From the NCBI GenBank assembly GCA_963575745.1, contig CAUYUJ010014258.1, positions 1-64,000 on the forward strand: DNA of 64,000 nt. The letters run 5' to 3'. The notes below the pieces were generated by a model that saw nothing but the letters and a program-made list of their open reading frames with translations, was not told the DNA's origin and did no database searches. This DNA is from Prorocentrum cordatum. Its lineage: Eukaryota; Sar; Dinophyceae; Prorocentrales; Prorocentraceae. How positions within the stretch are numbered: position 1 is the stretch's first letter; every line of letters begins with the position of its first letter. Positions 10,431 through 22,075 of the stretch are shown here, in pieces. A program made the translations under genes and the position numbers.

Positions 10431-11122
10431 CTGGAGCTCAAGCTCGTGCATGTCAGGGCCGAGGTCGTCGCAGAGTTTGGAGAGCAGCTCAATGGACTCC
10501 TGGCGGCGATATCAAAACGTTGAACTATATCAAAACCTTGAAGGAGCCATCAACTAGACTGGAACTCGAACATGAGAAGCTCTGGAATCATATCAAAGAG
10601 ATGCGGGCGCAACTCTTCATGCAGGAAGCCCAGATACACATCAGAGACTACGAGGACCTCCTCGAGTAGGACCGCGACGCCGACACCAGTATCGTCGTCG
10701 GCACGGCATTTGATACTTTCACGACTGAGCAGTTCAAGCACAGCGTCCGTCCCATCCTCGACAAGCGCGAGCTCGAGGAATTTCAATGGGAGGTTCATGG
10801 CAAAACGCCCTCACGGCGATTCATCTTCCAGTTCAAAGACGAATCCAATGCGGCTGCCCGCAAAGTTCGATCCTTCTGCACGAAGCTTCGTGGTACCGAC
10901 GGCTCATTGCTCAACACAGAGGTCGATAAGACAACTTTTTCTGGCAGATTTCCAGGCTGTTCCTTGGCTTGGACATATCAGCTAAGTCGGCAAGGCGAGA
11001 GTTCCAGACCAAGACGCTGCCCCAATTCTCACGCCACCACGACGCCTCCAATTGTTGGCTTGCTGGCAGACAGCAAGTCGTCTTGTATTGCAGTAAACTG
11101 CCTGTCCTATTTGTCGTTGTGA
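10431..11122 (+). pseudogene. ORF1-like protein of the first LINE-type element
   Basis: Begins in frame with LELKLVHVRAEVVAEFGEQL (10431-10490), a heptad-like helical stretch. After a frameshift near 10520 it continues as KTLKEPSTRLELEHEKLWNH and ends YEDLLE. A TAG at 10667-10669 then interrupts, but the same frame goes on directly with DRDADTSIVVGTAFDTF and SRRFIFQFKDESNAAARKVR to the stop at 11120-11122. The arrangement (coiled coil, then a small alpha/beta domain) fits a nucleic-acid-binding ORF1 protein of LINEs. Glutamine (CAG) at the TAG position is the simplest ancestral state, an inference. Confidence 0.55.
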
Positions 11123-11496
11123 GCGCCACCTGGGACACATCCACTAAATTTTTCTGCAGACGGCGATGCTTGCTTCGTACGCCCCGGAAAACGTAGGGAA
11201 GATCACAGGGGGGCCTCTGGTGATTGGTTGCCCACCTCTCGCATGCATCGTCAGACGGTTGCATTGTTCGCATTTCGCGTGCATGCGTTCTCATGTGAGT
11301 GCATCCTTGGCATTTCGCACACATTCGCTGGTCATTGCATTGTTTGCCTTCTGCGTGCGTCCCTCGTCGCCGCAAGTTTTGGGCTCGAGCCGCAGGCTTC
11401 GGGAAAGCAGGAGGGCCAGGGTCCCACCCCCTGGTTCTTAAACCCAACCACCCGCCCGGGGTGCAGACCTGGGCTGGGCTGGGTCGGTGTCGCGTT

Positions 11497-11533
<37 letters not shown>
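11497..11533 (+). repeat. (GT)n microsatellite
   Basis: About 18 GT dinucleotides inside the decayed LINE-type element. Confidence 0.95.
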
Positions 11534-11536
<3 letters not shown>

Positions 11537-11769
11537 CAGCCACCGAAGCCCGCGGCCGCTGCTCACACGCGGCCGCTGCGCCCCCCTCGGCACAGGCCCC
11601 CGGGGGAACTCGAGTCTCGTTTTCTTCAACTGCGACGGCTACCTCGAGCACTCCATCAACAGGGGAAGCAGTCGCGACCAGTTCGATCAGTTTTTCCAGA
11701 CCTCCCAGGACACACGCAGAATGCGTAGTGGCAGATTTTACAGGACGCTGGCGCCTTGACGAGAGGCGC

Positions 11770-12660
11770 AAGCGGTCGGCCCTTTTTCTTTCGCGATGGA
11801 ACGCCCGAGAGCTCTTCTGCGGCGACATGGTCAAGCGTCGCAAGAATCTTGACTTCATGGTCAAGACCTGGACGGTTGCTGGCGTGCTCGCCCTCCAGGA
11901 GGTTCACGGGACAGACGCTGAACTACAACATGCGCTACACTCTGTTCATGCCGGGGCAGCTTGCTCCGCATCCATACTGGAGAGTGCGACAGGCGGTGCG
12001 ACTATCATCCTTTCTGGGTTTTCGCCGTTGCTGGCCCAGGACAAGGGGGCGTTTTCGCCGATCGATCCTGATCCCTGGCCGTGTGCGACGGCTACAAATC
12101 CGTTCTCACCTCGATCGACATGATCCGGAGCGGCTCTGAAGGTGCTGGCCATCTACAGCGTGCGCAAGTATTGCCTCGCGGAGGGCCAGGTGCGTGGGAC
12201 GGTGGGCTCGATCCGCGCAGAGCTGAGCGGGGTGGAACAGCAGCCAAGCCGCATCGCGATCATGGAGCCCGGCGATTCCAACTTCATTAGCGGTGCCCCG
12301 CTCCAGATGTCGGTGCCGCTCGTCAACGAAGGCATCCCTCGGCCCCGTCGGTCAATCATTCCGGGGCGCCAGAACCTTGGACCAGGCCCTAGCAGACGTG
12401 GTGGAGCTCGACCCCGAGGTCCCGACCCGCTACGCTGAGCACTCTTGGCAGTGCGCCCTCATCGACCAGATCTGCCTGGGCGGCCCTGTGGACGCTGATC
12501 CAGTGGCGCGCCAAGGTGGGCGCGCCGAGCTCTCCCGATTCTTTCTTTTACCGAGGCATACTTGGCCGCGCCCCAGCTCCCCTGGCTGCCCTGGAATTGG
12601 GGGACTGGGTGATCCAACCGATGCCGCAGCGCACCTTCTACGCCCGTCCTTGAACCTCTA
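11770..12660 (+). pseudogene. AP-type endonuclease domain of the first LINE-type element
   Basis: The N-terminal part (11786-12120) reads SRWNARELFCGDMVKRRKNL and then VAGVLALQEVHGTDAEL: the WNxR start and the LQE-H box (catalytic Glu) of exonuclease-endonuclease-phosphatase folds. After a frameshift near 12120, VLAIYSVRKYCLAEG and PGDSNFISGAP (an eroded GDFNF box, Phe lost) follow. Then LDQALADVVELDPEVPTRYAEHSWQCALIDQIC leads into the expected C-terminal strand region, with no intact SDH box seen. This enzyme nicks target DNA for target-primed reverse transcription. At least two frameshifts make it non-functional. Confidence 0.65.
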
Positions 12661-13590
12661 AGTCGGCGTGCTGCTCAACGTGGCCCCCATGGGCGAATAA
12701 CCTCCTTGTAGCGAAACTGGCGGAGACGAGGGGGCTTCAGCATTGGGCGGCCCGCGGCGCTCGCAATGCAGTGGCCAATCATCATTCTCTGCGTTCAGCT
12801 GCTGCGCTCGCTCCGTGCCGTGCTATATCGAAGGCGGTTTGGCGAGGTGGCCGGCCCGCGGCCGAGGTCCTCGTCGCCCGCGCAATCCTGGGCGCTGGGC
12901 GCCCGGGCATCTCCGACCCCGCGAACGTCGCCTTGGTGACTTCCGCCGCTCCTTCGCGGCACTCCAGCAGGGGTCTTGGGGCCAGCGGGCGAGGTCGCTG
13001 CGCGTGGGGGGGCGTGCTCGTGAAGCGCCCCCTTCAATCAAGCGTGGCTCCGTGTAGGGAGGGTGCAGGGGTTGTTCCGGGATCGCGGCGAGCTGGGCGC
13101 CCGCCGTCGAAGACTTGGAGCTGGGGGCCATCGAGGTCTTGCGCGACTACTCGAAGGAGGACTCGCCCTCGGAGATGGCACTGGAGCTGCAGGGGCGTTG
13201 GGCGCCCGCCTTCTAAGCAAGGCTTCCAGGCGCTAAGCGTGTTCGACGCTGCCTTGAAAAGCACGTGGCCAAGTGCGCCTGCTCTCTGACGAGCGTCCTC
13301 ACGCAGGGCAACATAAAACCTCTCATTGCCAATCTCAACAACTCAGTTCGGGGCCCCGATGGCACGCCATGCGTGGCCCGGCGAAAGTCCCAACGCTGCG
13401 CGAATTCTTTTTCGACGTGACTATCCACATGGTGTCGGGTTGCCCTTCCCCGTTCATCTTCGACGATTCGCTTGTGATTTTCAGTTCGGAAGGATCGGGG
13501 TCAGATGGCGCGACTTTGGCGACGCGCGTTGCCGGGGCGACCGGGCCATCGTCCTAGAAGAGCGCCTGTTGGAAGATCGCGGCGGCTACA
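12661..13590 (+). pseudogene. Linker between endonuclease and RT of the first LINE-type element
   Basis: Coding-like fragments such as GISDPANVALV (12907-12940) and later NIKPLIANLNNSVRGPDGTP (about 13310-13370) occur on the plus strand in changing frames. They lie where LINE polyproteins have their variable linker and RT fingers. No catalytic motif is visible. Confidence 0.4.
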
Positions 13591-13599
13591 GGCAATGAT

Positions 13600-14065
13600 T
13601 TGATGAAGCTCGTAGTCGCCCGGGGCGCTCGCCGTGCGGCAGGAGGCTTTCGCCCGAAGCGCAGGTTCAAGGAAAGCGCAATGATGGTGGGCGCGCAGTC
13701 CCGCGCCGCCGCCGTGCAGGGTGACGTCGAGACGAAGGACCTGTTCATGGTCCTCTTCGAGTTTGGAGACGCGTCCCCGTCCATGTGCGGCGCTTCCTGA
13801 GCGGGGTGCTGGAGCTCGCTGGCATCCCCGACAGCGTGAGGTGCATGGGCGACGCGATCAGTCAGCCCCCAATTTCCTGGGCTGGCCGCCGAGGATGAGG
13901 AATGAGACGTGGTCTCTGCGTCGTGTCGGGCGCCTTCTTCCTCGGTCTCTCTCGCGCGACGACCTCCTCGCGATCTCCCGCGCGTCGACGCTGAAGGCGA
14001 CGCCGCTCGAGCTCGTGGTCCGCGCCGCCATGGGGAGGGGCGCCAAGGAGACGGTGCGCATCTAG
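13600..14065 (+). pseudogene. Reverse transcriptase fragment of the first LINE-type element
   Basis: ETKDLFMVLFEFGDASPSM (about 13730-13788) matches RT motif A as found in LINEs (FxDFxxAFPS), with the catalytic Asp changed to Glu and Phe of AFPS changed to Ser. A frameshift at about 13790 moves the continuation (FLSGVLELAGIPDSVRCMGD) to another frame. Motifs B (QGxPLS) and C (F/YADD) are not found before the C-terminal domain starts, so most of the palm is deleted. Confidence 0.6.
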
Positions 14066-14090
14066 GGCCCGTGAGCGCGGTGTCTCCGAC

Positions 14091-14790
14091 GTGCCGGCGA
14101 TGGCGGGGCGACGTCTTAGCTGGGGTGCTGGGCCCGTTCGCGCCGCGCACTGGGAGGAGAAGGCGCCCGCCCTCGCGCTCGAGGAGGCGGCGCGCCGTTT
14201 CCCGAGCGACAGGGGCACGGCCGTGAAGCAGGCCTGTAGCATGGCTTTGGGCGCCTGGCGCGAGCAAAATTTGCTCGCCAACGCTGCCCGCGTCATCGCT
14301 AATTCTCGTTTGCAGAAGTTTGCGCGTGCTCGACTCTACTCAGCGCTCCTCCGCGACCGCTCCCCCCATCGCTATCGCCTTTCGTTTTCGGAGCTGGCCG
14401 GCGCCCGACCCAGCATCCGGCCGCGGCGGATTGAATGGGATGGGTTCGAACAGCTCTCCGCGCATTGTCTCCACCTGCCGCCGAGTCTGCCCTCGTCAAG
14501 TCTGGGGTTGGCGTGTGGACCACCAACCGCTGCCTTCGCGCCGTCTCCGAGGCGGAGGGATCGTGCGGCTATGGTTGCCAGTTGCGTGGCGTCCCTTCGG
14601 CCTGTGGTAGCGTGGCTCGCTGCGTGCGTTGCTCGCGCTGCGTATTCGGCCTTGCACAGTCGCCCCCCTGCTCCCGAGGGCTTGCTAGCCCGATGTGGAT
14701 TCCGCCAAGGCGAGTCGGCGGGGCCCCAGCGGCTGGCTCTGGAGCGCGCGATCATAGCATTTCGAACTTGCAACGGTTAGCCACTTAGTC
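14091..14790 (+). pseudogene. C-terminal domain of the first LINE-type element
   Basis: The frame from 14091 gives SRLQKFARARLYSALLRDRSPHRYRL (about 14305-14380), a basic helical block typical after the RT of dinoflagellate LINE-type proteins. A frameshift near 14500 leads to SALVKSGVGVWTTNRCLRAV and SCGYGCQLRGVPSACGSVARC, the position where these proteins carry a Cys/His motif. It is not a standard CCHC. The reading ends at 14786-14788. Confidence 0.5.
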
Positions 14791-14935
14791 GAAGGGTAGC
14801 CCCATGACGTGGTCGCATCCTGCTGTGGCTTTGGAGGAGTGCCCGTTCTGCGAAGGCAGTGCTCCTCCATGCATGCAGACGTGCTTCGTGGCAGCGCGCT
14901 GGGACCTGCGTGGCGCTGGAGTACGACGTTTTCCT

Positions 14936-15885
14936 TTTATATATCAAATGAGGGTCGGTGGGTAGATGTATATGTGTATTCTGGTGTATCTATTTATACA
15001 TATGTATTTTTATGTATTAGTAGATGTATATGTATACGTGCATGTCAACGTGTACGTATTTGGAAACATTTGTGTATATACATATATCTGGAACGTGTAC
15101 GTCAACGTGTACATGTGTACGTGTACGTATTTGGAACGTATGTGTATCTGTTTATACAGGTGCATCTGTTTCTGTCCATGTTTAGGTTTCTGTGCATGCA
15201 CATTCATATCTACTTGTCTGTGTCTTCGTATGAATAGTTTTATGTAATGTATTTGTGTTGATTCACGTACATGTACATGTACATGTACAGTTACACGCAC
15301 ATATATGTGAACACATAACTGTTTATGCATGTGTATGTGTATATGCAGGTGCTTATATGAATGTATATGTATATGTAGATGCAATTGTAGATGCATCTGT
15401 ATTTGCATATGCTTATACTTCACTGCTTATGTATATGTATATGTATATGTCCACATGCTTAGGCATACGCATCTTTATCTGTTTACGCATACGTATGTGT
15501 GTGTATATGTACATGTACTTGTATACGTACACGTTTACTCACACGTATGTGTATGCATATACGCTCTACGTGTACGTATACTGCTGTATATATGTGTGTG
15601 TGGGTGCCCGTTTTTGTGCATGCATCTTTTTTTTCTGTTTGGTTATATGTCGATGAATATGATGATGTAGTGTTATGCTTATGTGTAAGTATCTGTGCTT
15701 TTATATGTACATGCATGCATTTATTCATACGTTCATGTGTATTTTTTATGTGTACGTTTATATTTATACACATGTGTGTATACACATACATACACGTGTT
15801 AACACATGTACATGTACATGTACATGCATACGTTCATGTATGTGCAGCTACAAAGGCCAACGTATATGTACATGTTCGTATGTAT
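14936..15885 (+). repeat. TATG/TACATG-type microsatellite field, left side
   Basis: About 950 bp of alternating tat/gtat/acatgt words with pure runs of acatgtac at 15269-15287 and 15805-15822. The field resumes at 23341 after the inserted element, which places the insertion inside one array. Confidence 0.9.
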
Positions 15886-15930
15886 GATTGCAGTGATTCC
15901 TCGACGCGCGGGGGCTCTGGCTTCAAGCTC
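15886..15930 (+). repeat. Split direct repeat A1 (left end)
   Basis: 45 bases starting gattgcagtgattcctcgac, identical to 23144-23188. It directly abuts TATG microsatellite DNA and so marks the left end of the element. Confidence 0.92.
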
Positions 15931-16210
15931 CCATTCACCGGGCGCCCTCGCGCGCCCGTCCCTCCCGCGCACCTTCCAGTGGATGCGCGCCTCGCCCCTG
16001 GCGGCTGCGGCGCCCTGCGTGCACCTGACCCCTTGCGGGGCCGGCACCTTGCCGGCCGGCGCGGCCCCTGGCGCGGGCCCCGCTACCCGGGGCGTGGGTC
16101 CGCAGCTGCCTGCGCCGCTTCGCCTCGGAGGCCGAGGCAATCGCGGGCTACCCTGCCGAGGCTGACCGCCACGGCGCCCCGGTGCCGCCTCTCCTCCACC
16201 GCGGGGGAAG

Positions 16211-18266
16211 ATGGCTCAGGAGGAGAACGCGTTCGACACTGGCGAGGAGGAGGTCGAGGACCTGGGCGCCTGGTTTGGGCACGCCGCGCCCCAGAACGTG
16301 GCGGCCGCGTCCCTGCTGCCCGCCCCTGCTGCTGGAGGGATCGCTGGGGAGTTCGGGTTCCTCACTCTGAAGGACAGCGTCGACTCGGACTACGAGGTCA
16401 CGGTGGCGGCGTTGCGAGTGCGGGCCGACGCCCTCTCGACTGGCGGTGGTGCCCTCGGGTCGGCTCGACGCGGCCTACGAAGCCATGCATCTGCCAGCCT
16501 GGGATCGCGTCGGGTCGCCTTTGGACGGCCAGCTGCTCTCGGCCGAGATCATGGAGACCCCGAGCGCCTTGGTGAGGCGCTTCGCCTCCGCGCCCCCCGC
16601 CGAGGGCGAGGTCTACGCCTTCCACGACGATGGCTGGTGGCCCGACCCCGTGGCTGCCGTGAACGCGGTCCCCGCCGAGATGCTGGCCACTCTGGACTCC
16701 CTGCGTGGCGCTGGCGAGCCCGCGCTCGAGGCGACAGGCGCACCTCAGGAGATGGGGCCGGCGTCGTCCGCCTTCGGACCGCAGCTCCGCCCCCCTCTGG
16801 TGCCCGGGCTGCAGCCAGTGGCCGCAGGGGCTGGGTTCGGCGCGTGGTTCTCCGGGGAGGCCTCTCCGCTCCCTCCAGCCGCCGCGACGCCTCCGAGCGA
16901 GCTGTTGGAGCAGTCGCAGCTGGGTGCGGTCGAAGAGTTGAGGAACCTGGCCGCGGAGGTGGCGGAGCTCAAGCGGCAGCGGGCAGCCTTGCACGCGCGG
17001 CCATCTGCGCCGCCCGCCGCCTCGAAGGCTCCGACCCGGAAGGCCGCCGCCAGGAAGGCGCCGCAGCAGCAGCAGCAGATCCTGGAGCAGATCTTGGCCG
17101 GGCAGAACGCGCTCTTGGGGGGGATCGCAGCCTTGGGGGCCGGCGCAGGGCCATCTCGGAAGGCGGCGGCCCCTCCAGACTGGCGCCTGCCTCAGGCGGC
17201 CAGCATGGCCCCGCCCTTCGGACTCCTCGGCCCTCCTCCCCTTGGCGGTCCTCCGCCGGCGGCTCTCGGAGGCGGGGTTCTAGCCCCTCAGGGCCTGCCC
17301 GCCGCGCGCGCCGCGGCTGCCGCCGCCGGGCCTCCTCCGCCTCGCCGGGGAGGTGCGGCGAACCCGTTCCTGCAGCGGCCCCTCCCCGGCCAGGCGACCG
17401 CGGGCCCCCCAGGCTTTGCTCCGACGCAGGGCCCTCCGCCCCCGCCTCCGCGCGGCCCAGTCCCTCCTCCTGCGAGCCAGACCACAGAGCCCCAGCCCTC
17501 CGTGGCTCCCACGGGAGCCGGCGACCGCGAAGAGCAGCTGATGGCCCTGTTCGCTCGGCAGGCGTCACTGATGGGGGCCCTGGCTCAGAGCGGCGGTCGC
17601 CAGCCCGACGCGCCGTCGCTCCTCGCGGACGGCGGGCGCGACGACGGGCTTGGCGAGAGCTCTGGCATGCGACTTGGCGGCGCGCGCGGCGCCGCCGCCC
17701 TGGAGCTGTTCCGACGCCAGGTCCAGAGCAGCCCCCAGGCCGTCTCCGCCCTGGCCAGGCGGAATCGCCAGCTCAACATGACGGGCGCTGCGAGCGAGGA
17801 GGGCATGAGCGACTCCACGCGGAACTACTTCGCCCGCAACGTCCCGTTCGGGCAGGCGAGGTCGTCGGCCTTCCTGGTGTTCGGCATGGCGGAGGTGTTC
17901 GACCTGATGGGGCGCGGCGCGTGGCACGCCGCCGAGGCTCAGCTGGCGCTCCTCCTCTGCGCGTCGGAGCAGGCGGCCCTGAGGGAATGGCGCTGGACGT
18001 CAGCCTGGCTGCTGACTCACCTGCCCGAGCCGCCCTGGACTTCGATCCGCCAGGCGCCGGCCCGCGGCCAGATCCGCCCCATGTCCCGCTTGGCCTCGCC
18101 CGAGTGGGTCGCTGCAGCGATCGGCTACACCAAGGGCACGCTGGCCCTCGAGGACGCGGAGCGGAAGCTTGCGCCGGCCGCGGCACCGAGGGCCGAGGAG
18201 GGCGGAGGAAAGGGGGGGGGCTCGAAGCGCCAAGGCAAGGCCGCTGGCGCTCCCCCTCACGAGTGA
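16211..18266 (+). pseudogene. ORF1, Gag-like protein of the tyrosine-recombinase element
   Basis: Starts ATG at 16211 (MAQEENAFDTGEEEVEDLG), shifts frame between about 16425 and 16450 (the new frame resumes at VVPSGRLDAAYEAMHLPAWD) and runs to the TGA at 18264-18266, about 680 residues in all. The middle is Pro/Ala/Gly-rich low complexity with a coiled-coil-like stretch LEQSQLGAVEELRNLAAEVA and a QQQQQ run. The conserved C-terminal third has RGAAALELFRRQVQSSPQAV, then W-rich TSAWLLTHLPEPPW and a SPEWVAAAIGYTKGTLALEDAE block. This resembles the first ORF of dinoflagellate DIRS-like elements and is presumably Gag. The single frameshift could be real decay, programmed shifting or an assembly error. 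Confidence 0.75.
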
Positions 18267-21200
18267 GAGCGGGGCTCCCTGGGCTGGCTGGCCCGGGAGC
18301 TCTGCATGGCGCTGCCCCAGCCTCTCTGCCGCGCGGACGCGCGGGGGACCGCAGGAGGCTGGTGGGCGGCAGCAATTCACTGGACGTGGGCATTCGCTGG
18401 GGCTTTGGCCTGATCCGCCGCCTGCGCGGGCTCCGCGCGGCCTTCGGCGCCTTCGTCCGCTCTTCCATGCACGCCGCTGGGTTCCAGGAGGTTGCGACTC
18501 CTGCCGCCGGTCTGCTGCCCTGCCCCCCGCCCTTCGGGTGGGCTGCTGGTGCCCCCCCGCGGGGCGTGCGCGCTCGCAGGCGATGGCTCCGCATTCACGT
18601 CGAGCACATGTGGGTCAACGCCGTCGTCCTCGCGCTCTCCCACTTGCACTGGGGCGAGTCGCGGAGCTGCCCGCCGCTCGCCCGCGCTGGGAGGCCTCTC
18701 AGTTCGTCTCAGTCCGAGATGGTGTCCAGGCTGAGTAGGCTCGTGCGACCGATGTGCCGGCCCCTGCAATGGCAAGGTGGCCGCGTGGAGGCCGACGCTC
18801 TGCTCGACTATCTCCTGCGTGCGATCCATCTCCCCGTGGGCGCTGTGGCGCCCGCTCCCGACTGCGAGATGACGACCATTGACCCGAGCAAGGCCCCCTT
18901 CGCCAAGGCCGAGTGCCACTTTGACCCCCTGGCGTTCCTGGCCCCGTTTGCCGCCGCCGCGTTCTTGGAGCCGCGGCTGCTGGCGCGGGATGGGCCGGGC
19001 GCCGGCCCTCCGGCGCGCGCGGTCGGGCCCCCGGCCCGGCCCGCTCCTGCGAGGGCGGCCCGCCAGGCGGGCAAGCCGGGCGACCTCCTCGAGTACCTGA
19101 AGCAGTGGGACGACGTGGGGCGACTGGAGCTGGTCGACGCGGCCGACTCCCCGCAGTCCCTGCGAGGCACCCTGTGTCCCGTGTTCAAGGACGCCAGCAC
19201 GCAGAGGGTCGTCTTCAATCGCATCGCTCGCATCTCGTCTGAGTTGCCACTGGGTGGCTTCTCCAGGCTGACCCCGAGCGCCGCCATGCTGGTGGACCTG
19301 GAGGTGCCTGCTGGTTCCGTCCTTCGCGTGTGGGCGGACGACCTCCAGGACTTCTACCCCGCCTTTGACTGCACCTACGACATGGCTTGCACCAACGACG
19401 TGGCGCTCCCCCTCCCGACGAGGCTCTACGAGGGTTTCGCAGCGCTGGGCCGGCTTCGGAAGCGCTGCCGTCGTGAGGGCCGCGAGCTTCCCGAGAAAGT
19501 GGTTCCCTGCCACGGCGGCCTGATCATGGGGGGCCTGAACGCTCCCGACTGGGCGTGCGAGTCCCACGTGCGACTGCTCGTCCAAGCCGGCAGCTTCCCC
19601 CCAGAGCGGCCAGTGCTGAACCGCCACCTTGCCCCCGAGGGGTCTGCCTGGGAGGGCGTCGTGCTGGGCGACCACTTCGGCCTGGCTGTCGACGCTCCGG
19701 GCTCGCGGGGAGCTCGGCGAGCTATCGAGGAATCCTTCGCCCGCGCGCGCGAGGGCTATGCGAAGGCGGGCCTCAGGGTCAGCGCTGGCAAGGAGGTGAA
19801 GGACGCGGCGGAGGCGACGGTCATCGGGGCAGAGCTCCTGGGTCACGACCGGCTCGTCGGCGCCTCCCGCGCCCGCAGGCTGGCGCGGGCCTGGATGGGC
19901 CTGTCCATGGCTCGGGGCCGACGCTCCACTACGCTGGGACTGCAGAGATTCCTTGGCATGGGGCTCTTCGCCGCGCTGTTCCGGCGGCCGACTCTGTCGC
20001 TTCTCCACCACTGCTACAAGGAGGTCGACGTCGACCGCAACCCGCACGAAGTGTTCGACCTGAGCAGCGCGGCCTGCAACGAGTGCGCTCTGTTCGCAGT
20101 CCTCCTCCCGCTGATGGCCACCGACCTCTCCGCGGGCTGGGGCCCGCACGTTCTGGCCTCGGACGCCTCGCACCTGGCCGGGGCGTCCGTCAAGACGCCG
20201 GCCTCAGCGCCCACCGCCAGAGCGTTCTGGCGCCAGCGCGAGCAGCGAGGCGCTCGCACGTGGCTGTACCCCTCAGGCTGGGCTGCCATGGCCAACCCCG
20301 AGGACGGCGCCGTCCCGCAGGACCTGGAAGAGGATGCCGCACCTCCCCCTGGCATTGTCGACCCGACGGCCTCGCTCATCGAGTACTTTGACGTGCTGGA
20401 GCTCTGCTGCGGGGAGGAGGCCCGCCTCATGGGGTACCTCTCGGGCCGGGGCCTGCGCGCAGGCCCGAGGATAGACATCAAGTGCCGCAAGTGCTGGGAC
20501 CTGGTCGACTCGCGCCTAGCGGAGTGGATAGTATGGCTGATCTGGCAGAGGCGCGTCAAGATGACCATATCGCAGGTTCCGTGCACCAGCTTCTCGATCG
20601 CGAGGCACCCAAGGCTCAGGTCCAGGATGCGGCCCTGGGGATTCGACCCACCCTCGACCCCGACGCATCTGGGGAACGTCCTCTTCAGGGTGGGCATGCT
20701 GGCGCTGTTCGCCCACCTGATCTCTGGCCACGGGGCCGCTTTGCACGAGCATCCCCTGACGGCCTACTCCTGGCGCACGCACATCGTCGAGTTCCTGCTG
20801 ACGCACAAGGCCGTGGACCGCTTCGACCTCTCGATGTGCCAGTTCGGCGCGCCTTGGAAGAAAGACACTAGCCTCCTGGTAGTGCGGGGCTCCTGGCTGG
20901 CGCCTATGGCGAGGCGCTGTCGCGGAGGGCACAAGCACGCCGTCTTGGAGGGCGGCCTGACCCCCAAGGCCGCGCTCTACCCGCACGGCTTCTGTGACGA
21001 GCTGTCCAAGCTGATCGCCGACAACCTGGACGGGCCGACCCCGCCGCCCCCGGCGGAGAGTTCGGCGCCCGCTAGAGCGTTCGAGGCCCTCTGGCTGAAC
21101 GACTACGTCGGCTTCGCTCCCTGGCAGCTGCACTGCCACCGCCTTTTCCGCAAGCCCCTCCACGTCGACCTACTGGAGATCGACGCAGCTTGCGACGCGG

Positions 21201-22075
21201 TGGACGAGCAGGGCCTACGGTTCCCTGATTGCAAGCACAACCTCCTCCTGGACTCCCGCGTCTCGATCGGGGCCATCAGCAAGGGCCGCTCCTCGTCGAC
21301 TGCGATCAACAAGCTCTTGAGGAGGAGGGCCCCGTTGCAACTGGCCACGGGCTCGTACGTTGGGTGCCACTTCGCGCCGACGCGCCTGCAGCCAGCTGAC
21401 ATCCCGTCGCGCACGCTCCGCGACCCGGCGAGCGCTCTGGCCCGCGGGGCCGAGGCCCCGCCGCCCGCTCCGTGCTGGCTGGCCGGCCTCGAGGCCGGGG
21501 ACGCCTCAGCCTTCCGCGCTTGGGCTGCGCTCCCGCTGCAGCGCCGGCAGCAGTCGCGGTGGGCTTGGCTGGTGGCGTGCCTCTGGTGGCGCGGCCTCCT
21601 GCGGCTCGCCCCTCGACCGCGGGTGCGCGACCCCGCGCTGGGCTTCCCGGGCGAGGGCCCGCGCGGCGGAGGCGGCTGGCCTGAGGCCCCCTATGGAGGT
21701 GAGCAGGGTGTCATCCCCTGGTCAGGTGACGGCCCGGCTCCTGCCGGGTACGGCCAGCCTCCATCAGGGTCGGGCTCGTGGAACCCTGGCACCGGCCTCC
21801 TGCGCCGCTGCAGCCTGGCCGGCGTGGCCGCTGGGCCGCCTCTTCGGGCTCCTGGTGCTGCTGCTGCTGTGGGACCCTGCTGCCGTGCCGCGCCCGCCGA
21901 CCGCCCGCCCCGCTGGGGTGGACTTGGCGGCCGCGCGCGGTCTGACGCCAGTGGTCCAGGCGCGCCGTGCTGCCCTCGTCTCGCAGCTCCAGCACTGGCT
22001 GGCGGGCCACGGCGGGCCCAGCTGGGACCTGTTCATCCCGATGGACCCGGCGACGGTGGCGCGCTACCTGGCTAA
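18267..22075 (+). CDS. ORF2: RT, RNase H and methyltransferase-like polyprotein
   Basis: One frame open from before 18267 to the stop at 22073-22075. The upstream extension of this frame to 16211 is the unused third frame under ORF1, so I start ORF2 at ORF1's end; the true start is unknown. RT motif A is RVWADDLQDFYPAF (about 19327-19368). The motif C position reads GVVLGDHFGLAV (about 19655-19690), with Gly-Asp instead of Asp-Asp. RNase H begins at HVLASDASHLAGASV (about 20147). A methyltransferase-like block follows: YFDVLELCCGEEARLMGYLSG (20383-20445) and QVPCTSFSIARHP (20573-20611). RNase H-like motifs resume at LLEIDAACDAVDEQG (about 21170), LLLDSRVSIGAISKG and PTRLQPADIPSR (21379-21414). 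The last about 120 codons overlap ORF3 and look like shadow reading. Confidence 0.85.

Larger units (their letters stand above)
10200..14800 (+). mobile_element. LINE-type (non-LTR) retrotransposon, heavily decayed
   Basis: On one strand and in the expected order: coiled-coil/ORF1-like segment (10431-11122), endonuclease block (11780-12660), reverse transcriptase fragment (13590-14065) and a C-terminal domain with a cysteine-containing segment (14230-14780). Frames change repeatedly and there are in-frame stops, so the copy is old. The segment 11130-11770 contains a GT microsatellite and no recognisable domain and may be a later insertion. I could not define exact ends, target-site duplications or a tail. 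Confidence 0.75.

Noticed and set aside
16211-22075. One 1954-residue protein
   Set aside because: The frame is open throughout, but between about 16450 and 18266 the protein-like sequence with Gag features is in another frame. In this stretch the long frame is Arg/Gly/Ser-rich shadow reading kept open by high GC.
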